Below are positions 23,076 to 35,622 of a stretch of 64,000 bases of DNA, in pieces. The stretch covers positions 558,001 to 622,000 of the forward strand of contig JAKIMF020000007.1 of the NCBI GenBank assembly GCA_022605425.2. The letters run 5' to 3'. The stretch comes from Hamiltosporidium tvaerminnensis. Its lineage: Eukaryota; Microsporidia; Dubosqiidae. The notes beneath the pieces are model-generated. The model ran no database searches. It was not told the origin of the DNA and saw only the letters and a list, made by a program, of their open reading frames with translations. A program made the translations under genes and the position numbers. Within the stretch, counting starts at the first letter, position 1, and every line of letters starts with the position of its first letter.

Positions 23076-26000
23076 TTTAATATTACAAAAAAAATAAAAA
23101 CTCGCAACTATTTCAAATAGATGTTAGATTTTTAAATCAAACCTCTAAATAATCGTTAGAAAGAGCGATTAGAATAACTATCGATCAAAATAGAGATATG
23201 TAATTATATTAGTTTACAAAAAATACAAGTCAAGTATAAAAATATGCCAGCGTATATAATAGTAAAGATTAGGTTTAAATCGCAAGCATTTATATTTTTC
23301 TTTAATTTCCTGAAATAAAATTTTAGCTGGTATAAATATTTTTTGTTCAATTTTAAGTTAATACTTAAGCTTAGTCAAAAGTCAAAATCTTTAATATTAT
23401 AATTAAAATAGTGAACATTACAATATATTCAGCACTTTTCTATAAAGAAAGTATCATATATAGCGTTTAGAACAGAGCAAAGGTACTAAGAATATGGACC
23501 ATGAGTTGTATTTTTTTCGGCAGTGCAAATTCTATACTATCTCGCGGCTGGTCTTTTTCCCGGACATTATTATTCAGTACACTCTGATATAAGTTATCTT
23601 GTGAGTATTTGGCTCCTTCTCATGTATGTTGTTCTCGTATATAGTTCTTTTCTGTATTGTAAAGTAAGGAATTTCCTTTTTTCGTTGGGAAATATTTGCA
23701 ATTATCAAAAAACTACTCTAAATTCTATGATGAGTAAAAAATATGCTTTTTGATTTAATTTTTTTATTCAAAATTTGAGTAGGTGCAGGCGTCTTAACAC
23801 AGAAATAAGGCAATTTTTTGTATGTAAAGTAATAATGTAGAACAACTTAGCTTTCCCATGCCTTTCCGATTCGAAATTTCATATTTTCGCTCTATCTCTA
23901 AATTGAAAAAAAACATCCTTGTAACAGCTATTGTCAGGTTTAAGAAAAGGGAAATGCGAAACTTGAAAATTTAAATAGATTCATAAAACAGAGTTTTTTG
24001 CTTTTCTTTAAAAAAATAACCTAGAAAAACATTTCATTGAGTTTGATAGATCCTGAAAACAGCGAAACAGCTCTATATGGTTACATCAAATATCAACTCC
24101 TACTAAAATTTTCTTCTACATTTGAGTAAATTTCATTGCGAGCAGAGTTTTTTTCAAGAACTTCGCAATGAGATATAGACCATTAAGTTTCCTTCTATTC
24201 AAACGAAACGTATTATCTTACCATGGTAAAATTCTGTAAAATACTTTCTATAAGTTTCTTCGAAGTATTTACGTATTATGCCGGTGTTTAATTTAAACAA
24301 AAAGGGAATTTTTTCGAAATGAATGTCTTTTACGACAGTTATTCGTAAAGATGAAACTAGGCTTCTGTCTTAATAGGCGATCAAACATCGTTGTTTTAAA
24401 AATTTTCTATAGCGCGAAAGATTTTTCGCTCAATAAAGCTTTTCTTTTTACTAATTTGGGATCTGAGAGTTCTTAAGAAAATAAACAAAGTTGCTGCTTT
24501 TAGACTTAATGTACAAAAAAATGTCAATAGTTGAGATTCTGGCTTTTTTTGAGTTACAGAGTACTTTATTTTATAGTCAAGTTTGATTCCAAGAAGTATG
24601 GACAAAAATTTGGCATATTTTTGTTGCTTAACTATAATATATCATACGGAATATTTAGCATTCGATAACAAAGGGAACAACTTTTTTATTCAGAATATTA
24701 AATTCATAATTCAACGCAATCAAGATCTCATCGGGCTTTAAAATGACGTATTTGCAAAGAACTTTAATAGCCAGTCAAAACCAAAATCAGCAAAAACCCT
24801 TTTTAAGATGCAATTCTGACATAATTATTTTATCAAAATCTGTCCGAAACACATCAAGACTGATTTACAAGAAATATTCACAGATCAAGATAAATACAAC
24901 TTAAATAAGCTGTTAGTGCAGAATTCCTCAAATCAAAAGAATGATCTCAAAAAAAGGTCAGAAACTCTGCGAAGGATAAAACCCAAGACTACTATAATAT
25001 CAAAAAAAAAATAGGATATAAACTTTATGACATATTGGAAAATTTCGAGACTTCAGATTCTGATGATATGCGAATTTGATGAACAAACCAAGTCTGAATA
25101 TCCAGAGAAGAAAAAAAACTCACAATGGTTCATGGGAATAATATTAGATAGGTTTCTTATTAGCTTTTCTAAAAATTTAAAAGACTAAGTAAATCTAGAT
25201 AAGATTTAGCATGCCATCTTCGATAGAACAGGTACTACAGTTTTCGAATTCCTCTGTTTAAGCAGTCAGTTTCAAATGACTTTCATCATCACATGCAAGA
25301 ATGCAGCCGGCAAACACTAAAACACAACGTATCTAATACGTGCCCTTAGAAATTCTGTTAAATCCGACCTTTCAAGCTAAAGCCAGCGAAATACTACCGC
25401 GGTACATTTTTAAGTCATTTCATAAATTTTTAATGCCAAAAAAAAGATTTTAATGTTTAAATTGTTATAGACACTGTAAATCAGATAATATTTAACCAAC
25501 AAATGATAATTATAACTTCCAATATGGTTCATTTTCTTTATTTTACCTAGAAATATAGAATATGGGTGGAATGGTAGCCATGTGGTTTTTTGAGTTTAAG
25601 AAAGTACAAAAATAATAAAAATGTATTTAAAATTTGTAAATAGCTTAATATGCTTAAAGAAAAAAATTTCCCATTTCGTGGTAATTTAAGGAACCAACTC
25701 ATTTATCAACTAAAGTTACTGATATTAACGAATTTTAGTCATATAAAACACTTTTTATGAATTTCCTAGATTAAATCTTCCATATTTCTCATAAAAAGGC
25801 CGATTTACAAAAAAAATCTATCCAATAAATTTGATTTCAAAGGCAATATTACGCATTAAGATTTTTGTTTTCAAAATTTTTATTCCTAAGTCAGAATGCT
25901 ACATCTTTTGTATCACCACTTACTCATTAAACTTTTATGTATATTAGAAACAGAATTTCTAGATTATTTTATTCTTCCAACTCTTTTCGGTAATAAAACG

Positions 26001-26541
26001 TAGCAAGAACGTGCCTATAACTTTACTCTACAAATATTAAGATTTGATAGTATCACTATCAATTTAGTTTTATAAGGCTAAAGTAAATAAAAGAAACTAG
26101 GATTGGTTTTAAGATTTTAATGTATATATATTTGTAGAAGAATGATATATTTCATTAAAAATATGATTTTAAGTTCATAATAAATATATCGTTTTAGTTA
26201 TACATCTAGAGTGTTTTGAACTTAAAAAATTGGAATTAAATGTGGTTTTTTGTACTTTCCTGTACAAAAGGTTAATACTATTTTTATCTGGTCTATTTTC
26301 ATTTTTCTACTGTGTGTCTCTAATAATTCATTTTACATAAAATTCAAAGGCTAACAATTGAAAAAAAGCCAGAAAACTCATAAGAAATGAAAAAATCGCA
26401 AAATCTAATGAAAAAAAATCATAAAACATTTAATGAACTAAAAAAAGCCTTAAAAACGAGCATTTCCTAAACTAATCATAAAAATATATTAAGATTTTTT
26501 ATAGACCTAAAACAACAATAAATTACATTTTTTTAAAAAAA
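23076..26541. other. long AT-rich spacer with possible decayed coding traces
   Basis: Open stretches at 23523-23753 and 24396-24605 show no domain. The block 24740-25470 is less AT-rich than its surroundings and may be a heavily decayed coding region, but frames change too often to identify it. No repeat of the A or B type was found. Confidence 0.4.
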
Positions 26542-28605
26542 CTAAACCTCTTTAATATTCTTAATAACCATTTTTATATCCTCAATAGAGTCCAGATTAC
26601 CGCACGCAGTAATATCACCTAAGCACTCACCATTCAAAAGACATTTCAAAACTCTTCGCATAATTTTACCCGTTCTTGTTTTAGGAAGTTCATTACAAAT
26701 AATTACATGTCTTACATTACACAGTGTACCGATCGTATTTCTAACAGTCTTCTTCACACATTCTTTTATCTTCTCACAAATACTATAATCATATTTCACT
26801 ACAAATGCTACTATGCACTGTCCTGTAAGTTCATCGTTCATAGGTACTACTGCTGCTTCTACTACACCTTCACTACTACATACAACACTTTCAATCTGCA
26901 TCGTACTTAGTCTATGTCCACTCACATTCATCACATCATCTGCTCGCCCCACTATATGATAATATCCTTTGGAATCCATATAACACTCATCACCAGTATA
27001 ATAATAACCAGGATATTTTGTATAATATTTTAAATATCTAGAATGGTCATTTAATATTGTAAAAGCCATAGAAGGAAATCTACCTTTAAGTAATAATAAA
27101 CCTATTTCACCAACACCAGCTCTAACGAAAATTTCTTTGTCTTCGTTGAGATTTTGGTTGAGAGTTTTACTTTCTTGTTTTTCAGATTCCTGTCTTTCAA
27201 TTTCAGAAAAAATTCTTTTTTCGTCTCTAATTTCGAATTCATTAAAATTTTCATTTTCTTCAACTTTTTTTGCTATAAAAGGTTCCACACCGTAAAAGGG
27301 AACACCAACACATTCTGGTCCACAATCTACGCCATTTTCAGGTGCAAGTATGACAGAACCCTGTTTCTGTCTGCCAATATGTATCAATAATAGGCAATTT
27401 ATCGCTGCCAAATATATTCTTGAACCAATGCATACGCTTCTTTATTTAAAGGTTCTCCCATACATGCTATACCTTTCAATCTACTCATATTATAGGCATT
27501 TTTACCCACCAAATCTTCTTTTTTCACGACTTTTTGTAGCATTCGAACAACAGTAGGTGCAGTAGAATAATGAGTAACTTTACATTTATCAATAATTTTA
27601 AGCATAATGAAATTATCTGGAAATAAAGGCATCCCTCCGAATATAACAGTGCATCCACCTACCAATAAGGGTCCATACAAAGTAAGAGAATGAGCAGCTG
27701 CCCATCCCAAATCAGCCGTACAGAAAAATACATCGCTTCTTCCAAAACAAAACACGTCAGAAACCGACAACGCAGATCCCAACAAGTATCCCGCAGTTGA
27801 ATGTGCTATACCTTTCGGTTTACCTGTAGAACCACTTGTATACAAGTAAAACAACGGATGCGTCGAATCCACAGAAACGCACGGCACATTATCACCTGCA
27901 AGATCTATATCATAAAATTTATCCACCTTCGTTTCACCCACACACGATTCCACGATATCTTCGCACTGATCATAAATCAGAATGCGTTCAACTTTTATAT
28001 TTCTTACCAATTTTACTGCATTTTTTACATTTTCAAAATAATTAATAGAATTCTTCCCTCTTCTTCCCCTCATCACAGTAACAACAATTTTACTCTTCGT
28101 TTCTTCTAATTCTCATCGCCAAACTATCTACACTAAATCCACCAAACACCACATTATGAGGTATTCCTAATCTAGCACATCCTAGCATCGCAAATACCGT
28201 CTCGGGCATATTGGGCATATAAATAGTTATCGCATCCATCTTCGTAATATCTACCACCGACATAATATATTCACAGTATTTATTGATTTCCTTTTTAAGT
28301 GAATTATATGTATAGCTTAAGTATTTGCACCCTCATTGCTTACATATACCAATGCCTTCTTATCTCCATATTTTAAACAGTGTCTATCCACACAATTATA
28401 ACATGCATTTATTTTACCACCCACAAACCATCCATCTTTGTTGTAAACACTGTCATATTTCTTATCAAATGTCAAATATTTTGTAGCTGATAAGTCAAAA
28501 AAAATCATCTGTATTTCTTATACTCATTATATATTTACTTTTAAAATCTAATGGCATTTCATCAGGGTAAAATAACATTCTTAAGCAATCTCTTTCCACC
28601 CTCAT
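26542..28605 (-). pseudogene. acs: acetyl-CoA synthetase with five frameshifts
   Basis: This family makes acetyl-CoA from acetate, ATP and CoA. All family landmarks are present in order on the minus strand: WFVGGKINACYNCVDRH (28420), NVVFGGFSVDSLAMRI (28120), the ATP-binding loop YTSGSTGKPKGIAHST (27820), WQTETG (27375), YYTGDE (27000), and the catalytic lysine motif KTRTGKIMRR near the C-terminus (26660). The reading frame changes five times, each by one base: in a run of 8 T near 28500, near 28318, near 28094, near 27417 and in GGG near 27363. Net length from the ATG at 28605 is about 687 residues, close to the normal 650-670, and no key residue is lost. Either the gene died recently or the assembly has homopolymer errors. 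An ATG at 28795 opens a repetitive 77-codon frame that I do not think belongs to the enzyme. Confidence 0.9.
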
Positions 28606-28624
28606 TATATTCTTTAACATCGTA

Positions 28625-28795
28625 TTGAGTATTCTTTTCTTTGTTCCCTCTAATATTCTTTTCTATATCCAATCCTCCTCCATTTTCCTTCTCACCATAT
28701 TCACCTACATCATAACACTTCTCACTATACTCACCTACATCATACTCACCTTCACTATACTCCTTACTTCTCTTTATCTTGTTCTGTTCCACCAT
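28625..28795 (-). repeat. short tandem repeat upstream of acetyl-CoA synthetase
   Basis: A unit of about 30 bp (reading TATGATGTAGGTGA on the minus strand) occurs at least twice at 28685-28755, with looser GAATATA/GAGTAT variants around it. It lies in an open 77-codon frame (28562-28795) with YDVGEYSEK-type repeats. This is more likely a spacer minisatellite than protein. Confidence 0.5.
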
Positions 28796-29194
28796 AAAGG
28801 TCTCTCATTTTTTTTTATATTTATATTTTTTTATAAATTATTTGATCTATAAAATCGCCATATTTTGCTATTTAAGGAAATATAATTTGACGTTTATGAA
28901 AATTTAATTTAAAAGAGCTGATAAATTAATATAATCGATCAATATAACAGAAAGAAGTAAAATAATAAATTAAAAGACTTAAGTATTGAAAGTTATGTGT
29001 ATGTATACTATTGTATATGTATATTGGGAATGGATAGAAATGGTCAGGTTACGATAGAAAAGATTGATCCAACTTATAAGATAACCAGTAGAAGTAATAA
29101 ATATTTTAAATTATAGGATAAGGGATGGATGTTAAATTAATGGATATTTTATTTTATAAATATAACTGTTATGTTTGTTATAAAAGCACAATAC
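28796..29194. other. AT-rich spacer, nothing recognised
   Basis: No gene or repeat found between the upstream region of acetyl-CoA synthetase and the ACACCC minisatellite. Confidence 0.5.
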
Positions 29195-29420
29195 TAACAC
29201 CTCTTACTTAGTACTTAGTATTATTTTATAATTAACACCCATTATTTACTACTATTATATATAACACCCCTTTATCATACTACTTATATTTAACACCCCT
29301 TTATCTAACCTCCCTTTATCATACTCTATTTGTTTAACACCCACTTACTGATACCTATAACACTTAGTCGTCTGTAAGTAAAAACCTTTATCATACTCTT
29401 ATATTTAACACCCACCTACA
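29195..29420. repeat. degenerate ACACCC minisatellite
   Basis: About six to seven imperfect copies of a unit of roughly 30 bp with the core TTTAACACCC followed by CTTTATCATACT. The last unit supplies the TAA stop (read as GGGTGTTAA on the minus strand) of the cyclin-like gene. Confidence 0.65.
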
Positions 29421-30020
29421 GGTATGTCTAGGACCCAGTCTTCTGTAAGTAATTCATAAACAATTTCATCCAAATATTTAACATCTTTTTTATTACTACA
29501 ATTAATTACTGTTATTTTACGATAATCATTTAAAAAAATATTTATATTTATTGGTTGATTAGATAGTTTTATATAGAAGAGTAATAATATTAACGTGTAC
29601 TTATTAACAGGAGATATATAGGGTGATGTTTTGGGTGTATCGAGGGATGTGTTAGATGTATATGTGTTATATACGTTAATATTAGATCTATCAATAATAC
29701 CTTTATCACCATTATCATCTTTATCTTTATTATTACTGCTATAATTCCCCACACTCTTTACTTTCCATCATTTGTTTGATCTTTAAAAGACACAAAATTG
29801 TTTCTTTTGATGGTTTAAATCTGTGTAAAAAGTAAAGACAAATAAGAAACGGATGCACATCATCGTATATAAAGGAACCTATAGATGTAAGTGTAGAAGA
29901 GTATTGTAATAAAGAATTTAGTGTAGGAAAAGAGTACTTAGTGGGTGAAGTAGTTAATTTGTGTTGTATTTTTTGTGATATTGATTTCGGAAATAAAGAA
30001 GTGTGTTTTGTGTCTTTCAT
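29405..30020 (-). pseudogene. cyclin-like (PHO80-type?) gene with one frameshift
   Basis: The ATG at 30020 opens 93 codons that end at 29739. The next frame continues to 29405, and the two overlap at a GGGG run near 29745, so one extra base is the simplest break. The joined length would be about 205 residues. The first part has IYDDVHPFLICLYFLHRF. A Ser/Asn/Asp-rich linker follows, then KYTLILLLFYIKLSNQPIN and DEIVYELLTEDWVLDI. This order resembles the cyclin box of PHO80/PCL cyclins, which bind and activate a cyclin-dependent kinase: a helix ending in IDR-like residues, then VHR...LLLA, then LE...LLDW. The match is weak and by eye. The gene runs into the ACACCC minisatellite. It could be functional if the shift is an assembly error. 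Confidence 0.4.
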
Positions 30021-31089
30021 TTGAAGGATTAAAAATACAGTGTTTTAAAAGCGGTAGAATTGATCGATATAAAGGAATATATTTTAAAAGCTGTTTTAAG
30101 ATTTGATTGAAGATGCTCTATAATTGTTAAAAATGGTTATATTGGTTATTTAAAATATTTTTAATGGTAAAAACAGAATATTTGGCGGGAAATATAAAAA
30201 AATATAGAAAACTAGGAAATAGAAATGTAGGAACTATTTTTTAATGTGTAATGAATATGTTAAACAATTTGTTAACAAGAAATGGCTATTCAAATAATTT
30301 TTTATTATGAAAGTTATATTTAAATTTAATTTTTACAGAATATTTAATATATTTAATTATCTACTATATAACTACTTAAGAATAAAATACAAAATATTTG
30401 TTTATAAATATCTGAAGTGATGAATTCTTTCAAATTACATAATTACAAAGGAAAAATACAGCGTTTTATCAAAATGGTGTTCAATTTTTATGTTCTGTAA
30501 TGATTTAAAAAGAGTAAATTTTATATAAATTGCTTAACTACCTTATAAGGAAATATAAAAATTAAAAAGTGGGAAATTAAATCGTATTTTTTTCTGTTGG
30601 TTTATAAGAAATATAATAATTTGAAACGAAAAAAGTAAAATTTATTTTTAAAGTTTTTTTACAACTAAAAAGGGAAAAATAGAGGAATAAAAAATGTATT
30701 TTTTATTCGTTAGTTTTTAATGAAGAGAAATAATATAGGAATATAAAAGGAAGGAAGTCAATTATACATATGGAAATCAACATTTATATTTAATAAAATC
30801 CTATTTAAATATAAAGAGAGGATTGCCTAGATTTTCTGGAAATCAGCTAAGTTTGAAGTACGTCTCTAACAAGGAGATCGTCTTGCTGCTCACCGTTCCT
30901 TTGTTATTATAAAATGGATTGTTTTCATAAAATAAATAATTGTCTTTATTGGTTTTATTCATCTTGGCACACCTTTTCTTTATTTTAAAATATAAAATAA
31001 AAATATTATATCTTTGTGATATAAATATATCACAAGGATTTCAATGCTAAAACTTTCTGCTTAGAAATAAATGTGTCAAATTGGTGGTA
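30021..31089. other. AT-rich spacer with a small GC-richer block
   Basis: No gene seen. About 30833-30905 is less AT-rich and contains a possible imperfect hairpin (ACGTCTC and GAGATCGT). It does not fit a tRNA or any spliceosomal RNA I recognise. Confidence 0.4.
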
Positions 31090-31590
31090 AATATTTTTTT
31101 CGGTTTTAGGTGGACAAAAAAGCTCACCACATTTTCGCATATTCCTAGGATTTTGATATGAAAAAGAATGTGAACAAGTAGTATAACCTTTTTTCACAGA
31201 CTTAGATAATGGTTTTTAATGTAATTAGATTCTGATCGTTGCCGAAAATGTTAGGTATTGCCATGCAAAAGCATCGAGACCAGTGCTTACTCACCTCGGT
31301 TTGAAGACCTTGCGTTTGGAAGATAAAACAACTATTATTTAGAAACCCAGAAAGCTAAGGAGCAGCTTATATTTGTTGGTGTGACATTGTAATGTTTAGG
31401 CAAATCTCATAAAAATGCGAGTCTATATTTTAGAGAGAATATACTCGGAGCTTTAAGTTCAGAGAAAGTGGGAGTGCTGCTGTATGTGGGGTTTCTCTAG
31501 GCAAACTTAAACTTGCAATTAAACTGATTGAAACGAACAGTAAGGCCCTCGATGTATTTGTTCCGCAAAATTTAATGAGTTCTTCTCAAC
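31090..31590 (+). repeat. element A, decayed copy
   Basis: Shared blocks in order: GCCATGCAAAAGCATCGAGA, CTTACTCACCTCGG, AGAAAGCTAAGGAGCAGC, TTGTTGGTGTGACATTG, AGTTCAGAGAAAGTGGGAGT and GAAACGAACAG. The head and the last part are poorly preserved. Confidence 0.6.
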
Positions 31591-34500
31591 TTTTAAATGA
31601 AAAACTTTCATATTTAGGTATCCTGGAGCATGAATTCTATGTGAAGAAAAGGAGGCACTTATCTATGTATACTTCGAATTGCCTTTATGCTAGCTAAACG
31701 ATATATCACATACTTTAAAAAAGATGAGATTTTAATAAATTATTTTATAGTCTGTATGATATATTCAACTCAAATTCAATTACAAAACTGTTAATTATAG
31801 AAGTTTTTGGTTATTTTAAGGATTCTATAAACAATTTAAATAATAAAATCTATTTTAAGTTTTTCTCCTCTCGATTCTAAATTATTAATTAGATTTCAGA
31901 CAAATTTTAATTTTGATTTATTAAGCTTATTATTAATACAATATCCTATTTGTAAGTTAATGAATTATACTTCTTTTGTATATCTAAAATCGCAAGCGCA
32001 CTTCCACCAAGACATTTAAACTATTACCTTGTATAATCTTGAATTCTACGGCTTAATATGTAATTATGAATTGATAAAGATGGTTGTCTAGTAGTTCTCT
32101 GCTTCTGATCTATACAATAAATACTATTTTTAGCGCAATGAATGTAAAATATATGATGTTTTTCTATAAAGGAAAAAGTTAAATTTCACAAATCATGTTA
32201 ATTTGAATTAATAGTGTGTGAATTTTATACCCAAACAACATAAAAATAGAAAAAATGATTAAGTTTTTGGATCGAACGTTTTTTTAACATTGAATTATAG
32301 AAAGAATAAATCTGGATTAATATTAGAGTTAAAAAAAAAGAAAAACTGATAGATGAATAGCATCTTCTAGAGAGTCTTTTATTTATTAAAATAGTTTATG
32401 AATGTAATGAAATGCAAATTGAACTCGATTCTGATTCAATTTCAATTAAAAACTTCAAGTTATTTAACGTATGATCGAAATTTTATGAGATTCGCAATAT
32501 TAGTCATACAAATTTATAAAAATTTCGTTTAAGAAACTTAAATCGTATATAAAAAGATCCATATTTTTATTAGAACATTATTTTCCAGTAAATAGCGAAG
32601 ATTATATAAGGCTTTTTTTTAGATTTATATTTTATACATTTAAATTTTGATCAAGATTTTAAAAAAAATTCAACTACGAAATTTATTAAATTATATGAAT
32701 GCAATCGAACACATATTTTATACTAATTGCTTGATTATTCCTTATGATTTAATTTATGTTAAATAGTGAGTTTAAGCAGAATAGATTTTTTTAAAAAAGC
32801 ACCAAAGTTGAGCCTTTGAATATTTGACCAAATTTAGTATTCTTTTCACCAATTGACATGCTATGAAACATTAAATATTTTGAAAAAAAAATAAATATGT
32901 AAAATTGTGGTTCTAAGATCCTTTTTTAGAAATTTGATAAGGTTATTAAAGTGAATACGTGTTCTTTTTGGAAAACCAATTTTATTAGATTATAACGTTT
33001 TTAAATTATTAATAGAAAAAAATACAACTTTTAAAACACTTGTTTAAATCTTTAAAAATTTATAAATGCATTTTTGTACATTTATAGATTAAAACTAGAG
33101 ATTTATATTCTAAAAACATATATTTTTAATGTATATTTTGGTACATGTCATCTTAGAATTTTTTCTTTAGTTCGAAAACATTTTCAACGTTTTTTCTTTT
33201 ATAACTATAAAACTTCATAAAATGATGGTTTTAGATCTTAATACAGTATTTTAAAGATAAAAATTTAGTAATGAGAAATATTTCATAGCAGAAGTAACTT
33301 TCTCTATATTTTAAATGGTGATATAACGATAATTGAAAGCCCGGAAACAAAAATATTTCCACGGAATGCTGTGAATAATTTATATGAAGGCGCCCCTGTG
33401 AACTTCACGCAAAGAAAACATTATAATACATGTATAAAGGATTTAAAATTTTACAAATCCCGGTATAATAAAGGTGTGAAGGCACTGTGCATTATCGATA
33501 AAATCTTTATAAAATCACCCTCATCATTTATTATAAGATCAAAGAGAATCCGAATTAATTAAATTCCTACGTTTATATTGAAATGTGTTGAGTTTTAGAA
33601 AATTATACTTCGAAAAATGCCTAAATTTAAAACCATATTGATTTATATTAAAAATATTTCCATTATAAAACGAATTTACACTTTTTCTAAATCAAATAAA
33701 TTACGAATTATGATTTTTAGTCAACAGAATCAAGATTTAAGATGAAGTTATTAAAGAGCAATCTAAAAAAAATTTAATTGAATTTTTTTTTTACATTTTT
33801 CAAATTTTATTTTTTTGTTTATAATTTACTGTTCTCGAGCTCGTTGAAACGAACTTTATTTTACATGTAACAAAACTAAATAAAAAAGATTTATGGTTAA
33901 TCTTAAACTTAATCCGAGCAACAGTTTCTCAATATTTCTAATAAGAATGTATATTCTTGCTAGTTTGTTTTTCGTATATTTTTATAGTCTTTCATTTTCG
34001 AATTATCAGCAGCTTCTGAGCAATTTCTTAATATAAAATTTAAGTTTTTTTTACCTGTATATTTCTTTCTCTTTGTTTTATCTACTTGGAATTTTTCGGA
34101 GCCTAAGCTAAGTATATTAATTTTTGTCTTTTCAGTTTAACATCTATTTATATTCCATCTTGTTTTTTTCCCGATGTAATATTTTTAGTATGAAGAGTTT
34201 TTTTGTCTGAAAAAACCGTGCTTTTTAACTATGCTGAAGAGATTAATTTATTTTTTGTTCTAACTCATAGTCATTTTTATTAAAAATCTTTTAATTTGAT
34301 GAGGTATAAAATTTCATGAATAATCCAAGCGGAAATTGTTTTATACCGATATTATTGAAGGTTTAAATAAATTAATTACACAGAGGAATAGCAAAAAAAC
34401 ATCAATCATATTGTACAATCTGTTATGTATTAGTCAAAAACCAAAAAAAAACCCTCGGCAAAAGCAATTTAAATTATTTTTTACAAAATGAACACGATAG

Positions 34501-34929
34501 GAAAATAGAAAAAAATCTATTTATTGTGTCATTCTTGCCACAAAAAAAAGATTTTTATAACAGATATTTAAATATATTTTTAAACAATAAAATCTTTCTA
34601 AGTGTTTCCTACTCACTTCTTCTTACTATTATTGGTTGGGTAAAGTTTATGAACAAATAGAAAGAAACATATCTTAATTGGAGCACTCATATCGGTGTCT
34701 TGTATTTTTTTAACTAATTAAGTATTTCGAGGTGGGTCGTCTTCAAGGTATTAATGATTATATGCCAATTTTTAACGTATAACGAAACTTTTAGAGGATT
34801 ATCTTTTAATATTAATAATATATTTTTTCTTCGTTTTTATTTTTCAAAAAATATATTTCTAAAAAGCAAGTTTAGTTTTAATAAATTCTAGATTAAAATC
34901 TTTTTCCTTTTTAAATATTTAATTCTACT
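31591..34929. other. long AT-rich spacer, possible LRR traces
   Basis: No intact gene. At about 32400-32560 the plus strand can be read as KNFKLFNV and LRNLNRI in different frames, which might be an old LRR relic, but this is too weak to call. A 63-codon open stretch at 33371-33562 starts with GTG and has no recognisable domain. Confidence 0.35.
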
Positions 34930-35200
34930 CTTTAAACCTTTTCTTCTTACTCAGACACTTCATGTATGGTTAATTTTGGTTCTCCGATTTAAAAAAAAAG
35001 AGACAAAATATTTTTTTATATTTACTTGTTCCACATCTGCTTACCTGTACTCGTTTGTTTTAAAGTTTTTTTGTTCATTACGCCTCTCAGCTCTTTTAGT
35101 AACAACTATTTGCACTCTTTTCCAGCTGTATTTTGCATTTCGTCGTGACTCAAGTTCTTCGGGTAGAATATTGCAAGAAATCCACTGGTTTGTGCTTTTA
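34930..35200 (-). mobile_element. probable R4/Dong-like LINE 3' fragment
   Basis: The block CTCTCAGCTCTTTTAGTAAC (35082-35101) and the region after it match the LINE fragment at 45105-45545 (CTCAGCTCTCTTAATAAC) in the same orientation. It also carries a direct repeat of 21 bp (TGCTTTTACACATCCTATTC, twice at 35190-35235) not present in the other fragment. The protein motifs used for the other copies are not clear here. Confidence 0.4.
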
Positions 35201-35395
35201 CACATCCTATTCGGTGCTTTTACACATCCTATTCCACTACATTTATCTTTATTTAATTTATCGGTGTCGTATATATAGCTCTTTAGTTATCTATTTTAGA
35301 ATGCAGACTTTTTTCTTAATTCACAAAAATAATTTTTTTCCATGAATCTATGTTATAGTTAAAATCACAAATATTTTAATTGGTTTTTTAATTTT

Positions 35396-35622
35396 GGGTG
35401 GAGAGAGGATAACCACATTAAAAACTATCTGCTTGGCAATGTGTGCCTAGAATTAGTGGAAAATCATTGTAAAGATTTTTGGTAGGATATAAACCACGCT
35501 GGATCTATAGGCAGAAGATCTCCTATAATCCTGAGTTATACCGATTAAAAGAAGCAAATGGGAATTTTCATTTGTTCATCCTCGATACGAGAAGTAAAAG
35601 AGAACAGGAGTAAGTAAGTAAG
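35396..35622 (+). repeat. element B, best preserved copy
   Basis: It starts GGGTGGAGAGAGGATAACCA, passes CTGCTTGGCAATGTGTG and TTTTTGGTAGGATATAAACC, and ends AAGAGAACAGGAG followed by TAAGTAAGTAAG. The first 100 bases or so match the head of element A (GGATAACCACAT, CTGCTTGGCAATG). The rest differs. No ORF, no inverted ends and no target duplication were seen. Confidence 0.75.

Noticed and set aside
23523-23753. 76-codon open stretch with hydrophobic residues
   Set aside because: GTG start, no upstream motif, no family resemblance.
28562-28795. N-terminal extension of acetyl-CoA synthetase
   Set aside because: It is a repetitive frame, and the enzyme's own N-terminus can be read from the ATG at 28605 in a different frame.
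33371-33562. 63-codon open stretch
   Set aside because: No ATG start, no domain, and stops in neighbouring frames all around.
34976-35278. 100-codon open stretch
   Set aside because: It lies on the strand opposite a probable LINE fragment, starts with TTG, and includes a short direct repeat.
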